Assembly (NCBI GenBank): GCA_018883385.1
Contig: VEQD01000006.1
Coordinates: forward strand, 1-56,742
DNA from: Rhodocyclaceae bacterium
Lineage (GTDB): Bacteria > Pseudomonadota > Gammaproteobacteria > Burkholderiales > Rhodocyclaceae
Direction: 5' to 3'
DNA length: 56,742 nt
Part shown: positions 9,460 through 18,901 of the stretch, one piece after another
Layout of the letters: every line of letters begins with the position of its first letter
How positions within the stretch are numbered: position 1 is the first letter of the stretch
Translations under genes and position numbers: made by a program
The notes under the pieces: model-generated
What the model was told of the DNA's origin: nothing
The model's input: only the letters and a program-made list of their open reading frames with translations
Database searches by the model: none

Positions 9460-10287
9460 ATGCCCCGTCATTATCGTCACCCCCCCTGGCAAGATATGCA
9501 TCCGCACGATGATCTGCCACCGATTCACCATGTGGGTGTGGGTCATGGGGTGCGGTGGATTAGTGAAGGCTGGGCACTGTTTCTTCGCCGGCCCGGCTTC
9601 TGGCTCCTGGCCGCGCTCCTGCAAACGTTGCTAGTCATGCTGGTGCTGCTCGTACCTTTACTCGGCCAAGTGGGTGCTCATCTGCTCATGCCGATTCTGT
9701 CGGCCGGCTTGATGGTGGTGGCGCAGCGCATTTATTACGACGAACCGGTCACCGTCCCCGAGGCGTTCACCGGCTTTAGAGAGCATGCGCCGGCGGTAGT
9801 GAATGTCGGCGTTTGGTACATGTTGGGCTGGATGTTGATTGTTGCCCTAGGTTTGCTATTGGGCGGTGGTGCGGCGCTGTCGGGTATGGCCGTGGGCCTA
9901 GAGACACAGTATGAATGGCTGGGTACCATCATCAGTGTGTTCGGCATTTTGCTGGCGATTGTGATCAGTCTGCTGCTGGTGTTGCCGTTGGTGATGTCTG
10001 TCTGGTTGGCCCCGCCGCTAGCCGTCTTTCACGATATTCCTGCCATGCAGGCCATGAAGCATTCGTTCGTGGCCAGCTGGCGCAGCCTGCCTGCCTTTGT
10101 GGTCGCATTCTTTCTCGTGGCATTGATGCTGTTTCTGACCAGCCTGACCCTCGGTCTGGCCTTGCTGGTCGTGATCCCGGTCATGGCCGGTGCCACCTAT
10201 GCGGCTTACCGGGACCTCTTCGAATTGCCGCAGCATACGCCGCCAGCCAATTCGGCAACAGACGATACCGGATCCGTGGATGCCTGA
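9460..10287 (+). CDS. BPSS1780-family integral membrane protein (first copy)
   Basis: 275 residues with about six transmembrane segments starting near residue 45. The family pattern is visible: GVRWISEGWALFLRRPGFW before the first membrane segment, LAPPLAVFHDIPAMQAMKHSF in the middle, and ending PVMAGATYAAYRDLFE. BPSS1780 proteins are common in betaproteobacteria near polA; no function is established. The gene starts 3 bases after the DUF2782-like gene and overlaps the second copy. Confidence 0.8.
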   Translation: MPRHYRHPPWQDMHPHDDLPPIHHVGVGHGVRWISEGWALFLRRPGFWLLAALLQTLLVMLVLLVPLLGQVGAHLLMPILSAGLMVVAQRIYYDEPVTVPEAFTGFREHAPAVVNVGVWYMLGWMLIVALGLLLGGGAALSGMAVGLETQYEWLGTIISVFGILLAIVISLLLVLPLVMSVWLAPPLAVFHDIPAMQAMKHSFVASWRSLPAFVVAFFLVALMLFLTSLTLGLALLVVIPVMAGATYAAYRDLFELPQHTPPANSATDDTGSVDA

Positions 10288-11107
10288 AGTAATGAAAGCA
10301 GGCGACCCACCGCCGGGCGTCCAGAGGATGAAGTTGCAGGATGGTTGGCGCTGGTTTCATTCGGGATTTGCCCGTTACCGTCGCAACCCAGTATTGATGA
10401 TGTTCTGGGTGATGACTTATTGGACCACGCTTGGTTTCTTGGGTTTGGTGCCGATATTGGGTGATATGTTAGTGGCCGCGCTGGCACCGGTGCTGCTGAT
10501 CGGTGTGTTGTCCGGTTGTCGTGCACTGGATCAGGAGACGCACCCGGCATTCACGGTAATTTTTTCCGGCTTTGGGGCGCGCTTGCAGCCGCTGATGGGG
10601 TTGGGCATTCTGCATTTTTTGCTGACATTGGGCGCGCTGGCATTAACGGCCATCGGCGATGGTGGTGTGGTGCTGCAATACCTGTTGCGCGGCATGCTGG
10701 GGTCGCCTGACCTGGCAATGCCGGACGCGGCACAGCTCTCGCTGATGGGTTTGATTCTCGCCTTGCTTGCTTATGTGCCGATCATGCTGGCTTTTGCGTA
10801 TGCTCCGCTGCTGGTTGCGTGGCGTAGCTTCGGTTTGAGCAAGGCACTGTTTTTTAGCCTGGTTGCGTCGTGGCGCGCCGGGTTTGGGCTTTTGGGTTTT
10901 CTGACGGCGATCCTGGTGTACGGCGTATTGTTGCCGTCTTTGGTCATGATGTTCTTGTTGGCTTTGGGTTTAGATGATGCGTTGGTGACTTCGCTGATCG
11001 TGGTGCCAATGATTGTGGTGCTGGCACCAACCGTCGTCTCCGGGTTTTATTCAAGCTACAGTCAGGTATTGGCAACGCCCGCCGACAGGGGCGCTACGCC
11101 ACAATGA
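10280..11107 (+). CDS. BPSS1780-family integral membrane protein (second copy)
   Basis: 275 residues and about six membrane segments, with the same plan as the preceding gene: DGWRWFHSGFARYRRNPVLM before TM1, FAYAPLLVAWRSFGLSKALFFS in the middle, and GFYSSYSQV near the end. It is therefore a tandem paralogue, well diverged. The start at 10280 overlaps the previous stop; ATG at 10292 or 10328 is equally possible, since the leader before DGWRW is not conserved. Its last four bases overlap the nadD start. Confidence 0.75.
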   Translation: MPEVMKAGDPPPGVQRMKLQDGWRWFHSGFARYRRNPVLMMFWVMTYWTTLGFLGLVPILGDMLVAALAPVLLIGVLSGCRALDQETHPAFTVIFSGFGARLQPLMGLGILHFLLTLGALALTAIGDGGVVLQYLLRGMLGSPDLAMPDAAQLSLMGLILALLAYVPIMLAFAYAPLLVAWRSFGLSKALFFSLVASWRAGFGLLGFLTAILVYGVLLPSLVMMFLLALGLDDALVTSLIVVPMIVVLAPTVVSGFYSSYSQVLATPADRGATPQ

Positions 11108-11751
11108 ATCGTCGATTGATCGGCGTTTTGGGCGGCACTTTTGATCCGATCCACCGGGGTCACACAGAGTTGGCGCATGATGCTGTAAGGGCGTTAGGAC
11201 TCGATCAACTACGTTGTGTGCCCGCCGGCAACCCAGCCCATCGTCCGATGCCGGTCGCGAGCGCGACAGATCGACTGGCATTGGTGCGGTTGGCTTTTGC
11301 TGACCAGCCGGGCTGCGTGATTGATGATGTCGAAATCCGCCAGCCCGGTCCGTCTTGGACGATCCTGACGCTAGAGCGTTTAAGGGCAGCATGCCCGGAT
11401 GCCGCATTGGTATTGATCGTGGGCGCTGATGCCTTTTTGGGGTTGCCAGGCTGGCATCGGTGGCAGGAGCTCATCAGCTTGGCGCATATTGCGGTGGCCA
11501 ATCGTCCGGGGTCAGACCTAGATATCCTTGCGATGCCCGCTCCCTTAAAGGACGTGTTTCAGACGCATCACGTCACAGACGTCTCTGCATTAAAGCGGCA
11601 CACCGCCGGATGTATCGTTTCATTTACCATGACACCCTGTACAGTTTCAGCCACGCAAATTCGCTCAGCCTTGCGTCAAGGCCAGCCCATTCATGGCCTG
11701 GTAGCGACTTCCGTTGAAAACTATATTCGTCGTCACCACCTCTACACCTGA
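11104..11751 (+). CDS. nadD: nicotinate-nucleotide adenylyltransferase
   Basis: 215 residues. The N-terminal GGTFDPIHRGH is the nucleotidyltransferase HxGH-type motif and VSATQIRSALRQG is the C-terminal ISSTxIR-type motif. NadD adenylylates nicotinate mononucleotide in NAD synthesis. Linkage to rsfS and rlmH is the usual proteobacterial arrangement. ATGA overlap with the upstream membrane protein suggests translational coupling. Confidence 0.95.
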   Translation: MNRRLIGVLGGTFDPIHRGHTELAHDAVRALGLDQLRCVPAGNPAHRPMPVASATDRLALVRLAFADQPGCVIDDVEIRQPGPSWTILTLERLRAACPDAALVLIVGADAFLGLPGWHRWQELISLAHIAVANRPGSDLDILAMPAPLKDVFQTHHVTDVSALKRHTAGCIVSFTMTPCTVSATQIRSALRQGQPIHGLVATSVENYIRRHHLYT

Positions 11752-11777
11752 ATTACTGCCATCTTATAGGAACCCGC

Positions 11778-12311
11778 ATGCCCAAAGAACTGTCCATAAA
11801 AAAACTGGAATCGCTCGCCATCGATGCCCTAGAAGACATCAAAGGGCGTGACATCATCATTGTGAATACAACTAAAGTTTCGCAGATGTTCGAACGGATT
11901 ATTCTGGCAAGTGGTGACTCCAATCGTCAGGTGCGCTCCCTGGCGCGTAGCGTCGCCGATAAGGTGCGTGAAGCGGGTGGCGAGGTTTTGTCGGTGGAAG
12001 GTGAAGAGATGGGGGAATGGGTCTTGGTAGATCTGGGCCCCGTTGTCGTTCACATCATGCAACCGGCTGTACGTATGCACTTTGATCTGGAAGGCCTGTG
12101 GGGTCAGGGAAAGCCAGCCGGGATGGCTGCGGAGAAGGCGGCAAAGAAGGCAGCGCATACTGCGGCAGAAAAAGCTCTAGAAAAAGCATTGGGCGAAAAG
12201 AAGGCTGCGACTAAAAAGCCGGCCGCCAAGAAACCCGCTGCCAAGAGATCAGCCGCAAAGAAGACTGCTGCTAAAAAACCAGCGGCGAAGAAGGTTCCCG
12301 CGCGTAAATAA
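11778..12311 (+). CDS. rsfS: ribosomal silencing factor RsfS with Lys/Ala-rich C-terminal tail
   Basis: 177 residues, against about 105-120 for most RsfS. Residues 1-110 are the normal core ([45 protein letters not shown]), which binds ribosomal protein L14 and blocks subunit joining under starvation. Residues 111-177 are an added tail: an Ala/Lys helix-like stretch, then repeats of the AAKKP type ending KKVPARK, like histone-H1-like bacterial tails. A good AGGAA ribosome binding site precedes the ATG. Sits in the nadD-rsfS-rlmH-maf run. Confidence 0.93.
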   Translation: MPKELSIKKLESLAIDALEDIKGRDIIIVNTTKVSQMFERIILASGDSNRQVRSLARSVADKVREAGGEVLSVEGEEMGEWVLVDLGPVVVHIMQPAVRMHFDLEGLWGQGKPAGMAAEKAAKKAAHTAAEKALEKALGEKKAATKKPAAKKPAAKRSAAKKTAAKKPAAKKVPARK

Positions 12312-12319
12312 GCCGCCGC

Positions 12320-12790
12320 ATGAAGTTGCATCTGATCAGCGTTGGTCAACGCTTGCCTGATTGGGCTGAGACCGCCTGTGCGGATTATTTGAAACGTTTC
12401 CCACGTTCGCAGCCGCTAGTGCTGCATGAGATCAAGGCCGAGTCACGGTCCGGTAATCGTACGGCACAGCAGATCATGGATGCCGAAGCGGTGCGCATCG
12501 AATCGGCAATACCGGCGGGTGCCCGCCGGATCATGCTGGATGAGCATGGTGCTGATCTAACGACGGTGAACTTGGCAAAGCGGTTGGAAAATTGGCAAAT
12601 CGAGGCGCAGGACGTCGCGCTGATCGTTGGAGGAGCTGACGGTATTGCGCCGGCACTCAAGGCGACGGCGCACGAGATGATTCGCTTGTCATCGATGACG
12701 CTACCGCATGCGCTGGCTCGCGTGCTATTGGCCGAGCAGCTTTATCGGGCGACTACGGTTTTGTCCGGTCATCCTTACCATCGCGAGTGA
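12320..12790 (+). CDS. rlmH: 23S rRNA (pseudouridine-1915-N3)-methyltransferase
   Basis: 156 residues, the usual RlmH length. The SPOUT fold signatures are present: [17 protein letters not shown] at the N-terminus, [10 protein letters not shown], the SAM-binding knot [13 protein letters not shown], and the C-terminal [21 protein letters not shown]. It methylates pseudouridine 1915 in helix 69 of 23S rRNA. It starts 8 bases after rsfS. Confidence 0.96.
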   Translation: MKLHLISVGQRLPDWAETACADYLKRFPRSQPLVLHEIKAESRSGNRTAQQIMDAEAVRIESAIPAGARRIMLDEHGADLTTVNLAKRLENWQIEAQDVALIVGGADGIAPALKATAHEMIRLSSMTLPHALARVLLAEQLYRATTVLSGHPYHRE

Positions 12791-12796
12791 CGCGTC

Positions 12797-13402
12797 GTGC
12801 AGACGATCTGGCTTGCCTCTAAAAGTCCGCGCCGTGCCCAGCTGTTGCGCGATATGGGCGTGCCCTTCGAGGTACTGAAGTTCACAGGCGCGGATGGCAT
12901 CACCTATGAAGTGGATGAGTCCGCATTTCCTGGCGAATCACCGCAGGACTATGTCCGGCGTGTTGCCTTGGATAAGGCGCTGCATGCGTTGTCCTATCTG
13001 AAAGATCGCGCGATGCCATTGCGGCCATTGCTGTCGGCAGACACGACGGTGGCGATTAGTGGCCATATGCTGGGCAAGCCAGCCGATGCAGCAGAAGCGC
13101 GCGCGATGCTATCGGTACTCTCTGGGCAGACGCATGAAGTACTTACCGCTGTGGTGGTGGTTCATGGCGATCAGATCCGTCAGGCGCTATCCCTGAGCCA
13201 GGTCCATTTCATGCCACTGTCGGATGCGGTGATCGAACGCTATGTCGCCAGTGGCGAGCCTTTTGATAAGGCCGGTGGTTATGGCATCCAGGGCCATGCC
13301 GGCATTTTTGTGTCCGAGATACAGGGCAGCTTCACCGGAATCATGGGGTTGCCATTCCATGAGACGGCGCAGTTACTCGAACCGCTCGGCTTTCAGATCT
13401 GA
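12797..13402 (+). CDS. maf: Maf family nucleotide pyrophosphatase
   Basis: 201 residues with the Maf N-terminal motif LASKSPRRAQLLRDMG and the active-site regions SADTTVAI and FDKAGGYGIQG. Maf proteins hydrolyse dTTP/UTP, m7GTP or modified nucleotides. Which substrate applies here was not resolved. The start is a GTG 6 bases after the rlmH stop; no in-frame ATG precedes the SKSPRR motif. The last 10 bases overlap the end of the convergent glycosyltransferase gene. Confidence 0.93.
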   Translation: MQTIWLASKSPRRAQLLRDMGVPFEVLKFTGADGITYEVDESAFPGESPQDYVRRVALDKALHALSYLKDRAMPLRPLLSADTTVAISGHMLGKPADAAEARAMLSVLSGQTHEVLTAVVVVHGDQIRQALSLSQVHFMPLSDAVIERYVASGEPFDKAGGYGIQGHAGIFVSEIQGSFTGIMGLPFHETAQLLEPLGFQI

Positions 13403-14508
13403 TAGTTTGCGACAGACAGAATGGCTTGAGCGGCGATCGTTGCGCCATCATGCGGCAACGGTGGGCGCCCCGGCTGCGCCATGAGTTCAGCGAGCCCTTG
13501 AGAAAAGTTGCCTTGATGTAAATCAATCAGTGCGAGTTCGCTGCAACGCGCGAACTGATGGAGCCAGCGGATCAAGACTGCTTGCTCTGGCCAATCGGGG
13601 CGCTGGACGTAGAGCACGGGCGTGCCCGCGAGGGCCGCCTCGACAAAGGTGCCGTAGCCGGGTTTGCAGATCACCGCATCGCAGCCGGCCAGGAGATCGC
13701 AAAAGCTCCAGTCATGACGCTGGCGCAGGGTGTCGACATTGACGATGCCGCGTTCTGGATCCCCTTTTGCTGGAAGTGATGGTTGATTCGCAACCAGCAG
13801 GTTCAATGCATTCTGAAGCGGCCACTGGTCGAGCGGTAAAGCAGTTTCGATACCCCCCATCCCGATCAGTATCCGGGGTTGATGGGGGTAGGGTAGATGA
13901 TCGCGCAGCCCCAGTACGATTTGGTGGCGAGGCAGAGCGCTCACGGCGCCGACGGGCGGCAGGATCTGCTCTTGGTGGCCGCGCATGGACATGCCCGGCG
14001 ACAGACGCAGTGCGCATGTGGTGTTGTCGTATATGCCAGCCAGTCGACTCAGCACAGCGGTACTGCCCGGTAAGGCTGCAAAGTAAGTTTGCGCCATATC
14101 GGCCCAGTTGAGTGAGCTTAAGGCAATGTTGGGCATGCCGAGCGCCTGTCCTGCAGCAAGGGGAAGGTCGCCAATATCGCTGATAACCAGGTCTGGTCGT
14201 GCTCCTCGGAGGATGGCGCAGGCTTCTTCCAGATGTATGGCCCAATGATGTTCGCGTTGCTGATAACGCTGCCAGCTGCCAGCAATATCGACATGGAGCG
14301 CGTCGAGCATGACGAACCCAATGTCACAGGGGCTCTTTATATGGATGAACGGTACATGAAGGCGCTGACTCAAGGTCTTGATTGGCAGCGAAGTCCAAAT
14401 CGTCAGTTCAATATCCGGACGTAACGCAAGCAGCGCGTTGCAGATGGGGGCAGCCTGCCCCAGGTGGCCAAGGCCGTGCGCGCTGATGGCGAACAACAGC
14501 CGTGGCAT
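13393..14508 (-). CDS. MurG-like glycosyltransferase, function unknown
   Basis: 371 residues with a two-domain GT-B look. N-terminal FAISAHGLGHLGQAAPI resembles the Gly-rich acceptor loop of MurG/UGT enzymes. The C-terminal half has CDAVICKPGYGTFVEAALAG, close to the nucleotide-sugar-binding GYGTxxE/A region of that superfamily. No signal peptide or membrane segment. An upstream start at 14547 would overlap trhP; MPRLLFAISAHG at 14508 fits the domain edge. It follows trhP by 10 bases, so the two are probably co-transcribed. Donor and acceptor are unknown. Confidence 0.7.
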   Translation of the reverse strand: MPRLLFAISAHGLGHLGQAAPICNALLALRPDIELTIWTSLPIKTLSQRLHVPFIHIKSPCDIGFVMLDALHVDIAGSWQRYQQREHHWAIHLEEACAILRGARPDLVISDIGDLPLAAGQALGMPNIALSSLNWADMAQTYFAALPGSTAVLSRLAGIYDNTTCALRLSPGMSMRGHQEQILPPVGAVSALPRHQIVLGLRDHLPYPHQPRILIGMGGIETALPLDQWPLQNALNLLVANQPSLPAKGDPERGIVNVDTLRQRHDWSFCDLLAGCDAVICKPGYGTFVEAALAGTPVLYVQRPDWPEQAVLIRWLHQFARCSELALIDLHQGNFSQGLAELMAQPGRPPLPHDGATIAAQAILSVANYQI

Positions 14509-14518
14509 GTTTTTGGGG

Positions 14519-15853
14519 TCAGCGTATCGCCGGCGGCGCAGCGGCAATCATGTCTTCAGAAGGCGTTTCAATCAGTCTTGCCAGATAGGCGCCGTCATCA
14601 TTGGCCGACCAACTGTCACCGTGGACCCAGACGGCATGACCAATGCCGCGGCCAACGTCAACGGATTCGCGCTCGCGTCCTTCCAGTGCGGTGATCTGCA
14701 CAATGCGGTTGCCGGATGGGTGAATCACTTCGACCCAATCGCCTACCGAGAAGCGGTTGCGCACATCGATACGAACTGCGTTGCGTTCGCTATCCCAGAC
14801 AACATCGCCGGCATACTGGCTACGGCCGGATTCCGAATAGCCGCGCATATAATTTTGCGTGTCCGAATCATGGTGGCGCTGGTAGAAGCCATCGGTATAG
14901 CCGCGGTTAGCTAGGCCTTCCAGTTCCCCTAGGAGGTTGGGGTTAAAGGGGCGGCCCGCTTTGGCATCGTCAATCGCTCGGCGATAAGACTGGCACGTAC
15001 GGGCAACATAATAGGGGGATTTGGTACGACCTTCGATCTTGAGCGAGTCAACGCCAATTTCGATGAGTCGTTCGACGTGCTCGATGGCGCGCAGGTCGCG
15101 TGAGTTGAGAATATACGTGCCGTGTTCATCTTCCTCGATCGGCATCTGTTCGCCGACGCGGGTGGATTCTTCAATCACCATGGGCGGCATGGTATTGCCG
15201 GTCATGCCCGGCGTGGCTTCGGCCTCAGCATCCGGCTTGAGCTTGTAATCCCAACGGCAGGAATTGGTGCAGGTGCCTTGGTTCGGGTCGCGGTGATTGA
15301 AATAACCCGAGAGCAGGCAGCGGCCGGAATAAGCAATGCACAGTGCCCCGTGTACAAAGACTTCGAGCTCCATTTCCGGGCAGCGCTGGCGGATTTCAGC
15401 GACTTCGTCGAGCGATAGTTCGCGCGATAGGATGACGCGACTGATACCCATCTTGCCCCAGAAGCGGACCGTAGCCCAGTTAACCGTGTTCGCTTGCACC
15501 GAGAGGTGCACCGGCATTTCCGGGAAGCGTTCGCGCACCATGTCGATCAGGCCCGGGTCAGCCATGATCAGGGCATTCGGTTTCAAGGCGACCACGGGTG
15601 CCATATCGTCCAGATAGGTCTTAAGTTTGGCGTTGTGCGGCGAGATGTTGCTGACCACGTAAAACTGTTTCTGGCGCGCGTGTGCCTCATCGATACCCTC
15701 CTGAAGGGCATCCAGGGTGCTGAATTCATTATTGCGCACGCGTAGGCTATAGCGCGGTTGGCCGGCGTAAACGGCGTCGGCGCCAAAGGCAAAGGCAGTC
15801 CGCATCATGGTGAGGGAGCCGGCAGGAGCGAGGAGTTCGGTATGTTTTGACAT
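14519..15853 (-). CDS. trhP: tRNA 5-hydroxyuridine modification protein TrhP (peptidase U32 family, YegQ)
   Basis: 444 residues. Begins MSKHTELLAPAG, with GADAVYAGQPRYSLR and the U32 signature HGALCIAYSGRCLLSGYF, followed by the Cys-rich NQGTCTNSCRWDY that carries the probable iron-sulfur ligands. The family was named for proteases, but YegQ/TrhP works in prephenate-dependent hydroxylation of tRNA wobble uridine 34. The long open frame begins 51 codons earlier, antisense to rng; the conserved start at 15853 is chosen. Divergent from rng with 34 bases between. Confidence 0.9.
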   Translation of the reverse strand: MSKHTELLAPAGSLTMMRTAFAFGADAVYAGQPRYSLRVRNNEFSTLDALQEGIDEAHARQKQFYVVSNISPHNAKLKTYLDDMAPVVALKPNALIMADPGLIDMVRERFPEMPVHLSVQANTVNWATVRFWGKMGISRVILSRELSLDEVAEIRQRCPEMELEVFVHGALCIAYSGRCLLSGYFNHRDPNQGTCTNSCRWDYKLKPDAEAEATPGMTGNTMPPMVIEESTRVGEQMPIEEDEHGTYILNSRDLRAIEHVERLIEIGVDSLKIEGRTKSPYYVARTCQSYRRAIDDAKAGRPFNPNLLGELEGLANRGYTDGFYQRHHDSDTQNYMRGYSESGRSQYAGDVVWDSERNAVRIDVRNRFSVGDWVEVIHPSGNRIVQITALEGRERESVDVGRGIGHAVWVHGDSWSANDDGAYLARLIETPSEDMIAAAPPAIR

Positions 15854-15887
15854 AGTAGAATGACGAGAATAAGCGCATATTCTACCT

Positions 15888-17348
15888 ATGGCCGAAAGCA
15901 TCCTCATTAATTTCACTCCGCAGGAGACCCGGGTCGCCATCCTCGAACAGGGGATCGTCCAGGAACTGCACATCGAACGCCACGCCACGCGGGGCCTCGT
16001 GGGCAATATCTATGTGGGCCGAGTGGTCCGTATCCTCCCCGGTATGCAGTCGGCATTTGTCGATATCGGGCTGGAGCGCACGGCCTTCTTGCACGTCGCC
16101 GACATCTGGCAAGCACGCATCGGTGAGCCACCCAGTCGCGAAACGCAACCGATTGAAAACGTCATTAACGAAGGCCAGACGCTCCTGGTTCAAGTGATCA
16201 AGGATCCGATCGGCACCAAGGGCGCACGGTTATCGACGCAGGTATCCATTGCCGGCCGCATGCTGGTGTACCTGCCGCAGGAAAAACATATCGGCATTTC
16301 GCAACGGATTGACGAGGCCGAGCGCGAAGCGCTGCGCGAGCGATTGACCCGGTTAGTGCCGGCCGAAGAGGCGGGCGGTTTTATTCTGCGGACGATTGCT
16401 GAGACGGCAAGCGATGAGGTCTTGCAAGATGACATCAACTACCTGCGCAAGCTGTGGGGCGATATCAAGCAGCAGATTAGCGCTGCCCCGGTCCCTTCAG
16501 TGATTTACCAGGATCTCTCGCTGGCGCAACGGGTACTGCGTGACTTTGCCAATCCGGAGACGGAGCGCATTCTGGTTGACTCGCGTGAAACTTTCCAGAA
16601 GCTACAGGAGTTTGCACGTGTGTACATGCCAGCGATTGTGAACTTGCTGGAGCACTACAACGAAGACCGGACGCTCTTTGATCTTTATGGGGTTGAAGAC
16701 GAGATTCAACGAGCACTGGCGCGGCGTGTTGACCTAAAATCGGGTGGCTATTTGATCATTGACCAAACCGAAGCGATGACAACGGTCGATGTCAATACGG
16801 GCGGTTTTGTGGGCGTGCGCAACTTTGACGAAACCGTCTTTAAGAACAACCTGGAAGCGGCCCAGGCCATTGCCCGTCAGCTACGACTTCGCAACCTGGG
16901 GGGCATCATCATTCTCGATTTCATCGATATGGATCAGCCGGACCACCAGGAAGCTGTGTTGAACGAACTGCGCAAATGTCTAAGTCGTGACCACATGCGG
17001 ATGACCGTGAACGGCTTCACGGCACTGGGTTTGGTCGAAATGACCCGCAAACGAACGCGCGAATCTTTGGCGCGTGTGCTATGCGAAACCTGTCCGACCT
17101 GCGATGGTCGCGGCCAGGTCAAAACCGCGCGGACCATCTGCTACGAAATTCTGCGGGAACTCGTACGTGAATCACGTCAGTTCATTGCGCGCGAGTATCG
17201 CGTCATTGCCAGTCAGAAAGTCGTTGATTTGTTCCTTGAAGAAGAGGAGCAGGCGCTGGCCATGGCGTCGGACTTTATCGGCAAGCCAATCTCCCTACAG
17301 GGAGAGTCTGGATACGGCCCGGAGCAATACGATATCGTGCTTTTGTAG
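15888..17348 (+). CDS. rng: ribonuclease G
   Basis: 486 residues, the normal RNase G length, lacking the long C-terminal scaffold of RNase E. S1 RNA-binding domain at about 36-120 (GNIYVGRVVRILPGMQSAF). Catalytic Asp residues in VDVNTGGFVG near 300 and in ILDFIDMD. Zinc-link CETCPTCDGRG near 400. It matures 16S rRNA 5' ends and turns over some mRNAs. Its position downstream of maf, separated only by the minus-strand pair, fits the betaproteobacterial maf-rng linkage. Confidence 0.96.
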   Translation: MAESILINFTPQETRVAILEQGIVQELHIERHATRGLVGNIYVGRVVRILPGMQSAFVDIGLERTAFLHVADIWQARIGEPPSRETQPIENVINEGQTLLVQVIKDPIGTKGARLSTQVSIAGRMLVYLPQEKHIGISQRIDEAEREALRERLTRLVPAEEAGGFILRTIAETASDEVLQDDINYLRKLWGDIKQQISAAPVPSVIYQDLSLAQRVLRDFANPETERILVDSRETFQKLQEFARVYMPAIVNLLEHYNEDRTLFDLYGVEDEIQRALARRVDLKSGGYLIIDQTEAMTTVDVNTGGFVGVRNFDETVFKNNLEAAQAIARQLRLRNLGGIIILDFIDMDQPDHQEAVLNELRKCLSRDHMRMTVNGFTALGLVEMTRKRTRESLARVLCETCPTCDGRGQVKTARTICYEILRELVRESRQFIAREYRVIASQKVVDLFLEEEEQALAMASDFIGKPISLQGESGYGPEQYDIVLL

Positions 17349-18809
17349 TTATACGGCCAGGCAGGTGTATTTGTAGGACAGATACGCATCGATACCATGC
17401 TGCGAACCCTCGCGGCCGAAGCCCGATTGCTTGATCCCGCCAAACGGAGCGACTTCGCTTGACATCGTGCCTGTGTTGACGCCGACCATACCGTATTCCA
17501 GCCCTTCCGACATGCGGAAGATCCGCCCTGGGTCCTGGGTGTAGAAGTAGGACGCCAAACCGAATTCAGTCGCGTTAGCCAATCGTAATGCTTCGGCCTC
17601 GGTGCGGAAAGAAAAGAGCGGCGCCACCGGGCCGAAGATTTCTTCGTGCATCATGCGCATGTCTTCCCGGAGGCCTTTGATGATCGTCGGTTGGAAATAG
17701 AGACCCCCTCGCGCGTCACGCTGGCCGCCATAGGCAATTGATGCGCCTTTCCCGACCGCGTCTGCGATCAGCGCTTCCACCTTCTCAACACCGGCCATGT
17801 CGATCAGCGGGCCGACTTGAACATCTTTGTCAAAACCGTAGCCTACCGGCAATGCAGCCACCTTGGCGGTTAATTTCTCGGTAAACGCATCCATCACGTT
17901 CTCGTGAACGAGGAAGCGATTAACCGAAACGCAGACTTGACCGCTATTGCGGAACTTGCAGGCAATAGCGCCTGTGACCGCCGCATCGAGGTCGGCATCG
18001 TCAAAAACGATGAAGGGGGCATTGCCGCCCAGCTCCATCGAGAGCCGCTTGAGGGTCGGCGCCGATTGCGCCATCAGCAATCGGCCAACCTGGGTAGACC
18101 CTGTGAAGGAAAGCTTGCGAACGCGCGGGTCCCCGGTCAGTTGGCCTCCAATAGCGATTGATGCATCGCCATCGCCCGTCACCACATTGAACACACCTGC
18201 GGGAATACCGGCACGTTCCGCGAGAACGGCCAGTGCAAGCGCCGTCATGGGTGTTTGTTCTGCGGGTTTGACGACCACGGTGCAGCCTACGGCTATGGCG
18301 GGCGCGACTTTGCGGGTAATCATAGCGGCGGGAAAATTCCAGGGCGTAATCGCAGCGCAGACGCCAACAGGTTCGCGTGTGACAAGAATCCGCTTGTCAG
18401 AGGTATTGGCTGGTACGATTTCACCATAAGCCCGGCGTGCTTCTTCGGAAAACCATTCCACAAAGGAGGCGGCATAGGCCACCTCGCCCACGCCTTCGGC
18501 ATAGGGCTTACCGCCCTCGGCGGTAATCATGGTTGCCAGGTCGTCACGATGCTTTTGAATCAGTTCAAACCAGCGGCGAAGTGCAGTGGCGCGTACCCGT
18601 GCCGTCTGGGCGCGCCAGGCAGGAAAGGCAGCCGCGGCAGCATCAATTGCGAGGCCAGTTTCGGCGGCGCCCGCATTACAGATTTCGGCAATGGTCTTGC
18701 CAGTACCTGGATCACGCACCGCGAAGGTATGACCTGTGGTGACCCATTGACCGTTGATGTAAGAACCCGTTTGAAGCAGGGTGCGATCTTTGATTCGTGA
18801 GAGCGGCAT
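17349..18809 (-). CDS. gabD: succinate-semialdehyde dehydrogenase, GabD type
   Basis: 486 residues of the aldehyde dehydrogenase superfamily. Visible: TPWNFPAAMITRKVAPAIA (cofactor and oxyanion Asn region), FTGSTQVGR, general base Glu in SMELGGNAPFIVFDDAD, and catalytic Cys in NSGQVCVSVNR. The C-terminal APFGGIKQSGFGREGS is typical of GabD. Predicted to oxidise succinate semialdehyde to succinate with NADP+, but no GABA transaminase is adjacent, so related semialdehydes are possible. The frame opens 8 codons earlier; MPLSRIKDRTLL fits the family start. Stops directly against the rng stop. Confidence 0.88.
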   Translation of the reverse strand: MPLSRIKDRTLLQTGSYINGQWVTTGHTFAVRDPGTGKTIAEICNAGAAETGLAIDAAAAAFPAWRAQTARVRATALRRWFELIQKHRDDLATMITAEGGKPYAEGVGEVAYAASFVEWFSEEARRAYGEIVPANTSDKRILVTREPVGVCAAITPWNFPAAMITRKVAPAIAVGCTVVVKPAEQTPMTALALAVLAERAGIPAGVFNVVTGDGDASIAIGGQLTGDPRVRKLSFTGSTQVGRLLMAQSAPTLKRLSMELGGNAPFIVFDDADLDAAVTGAIACKFRNSGQVCVSVNRFLVHENVMDAFTEKLTAKVAALPVGYGFDKDVQVGPLIDMAGVEKVEALIADAVGKGASIAYGGQRDARGGLYFQPTIIKGLREDMRMMHEEIFGPVAPLFSFRTEAEALRLANATEFGLASYFYTQDPGRIFRMSEGLEYGMVGVNTGTMSSEVAPFGGIKQSGFGREGSQHGIDAYLSYKYTCLAV

Positions 18810-18901
18810 AGTGAACTCGAAAAGTACAGTCAATGATTCGAATAGCGTGGCTGCGAGAGGGAGTTGCGAAACATACCTTCCTGCGCCACACTTGCCATCA
18901 T

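Noticed and set aside
12190-12308. Short tandem repeats in DNA at the rsfS end, considered as a CRISPR-like or satellite array
   Set aside because: The repeats are imperfect, in frame and encode the Lys/Ala tail; no spacer structure.
14378-14914. 178-codon plus-strand frame opposite trhP
   Set aside because: Antisense to the conserved C-terminal part of trhP, with no motif or ribosome site.
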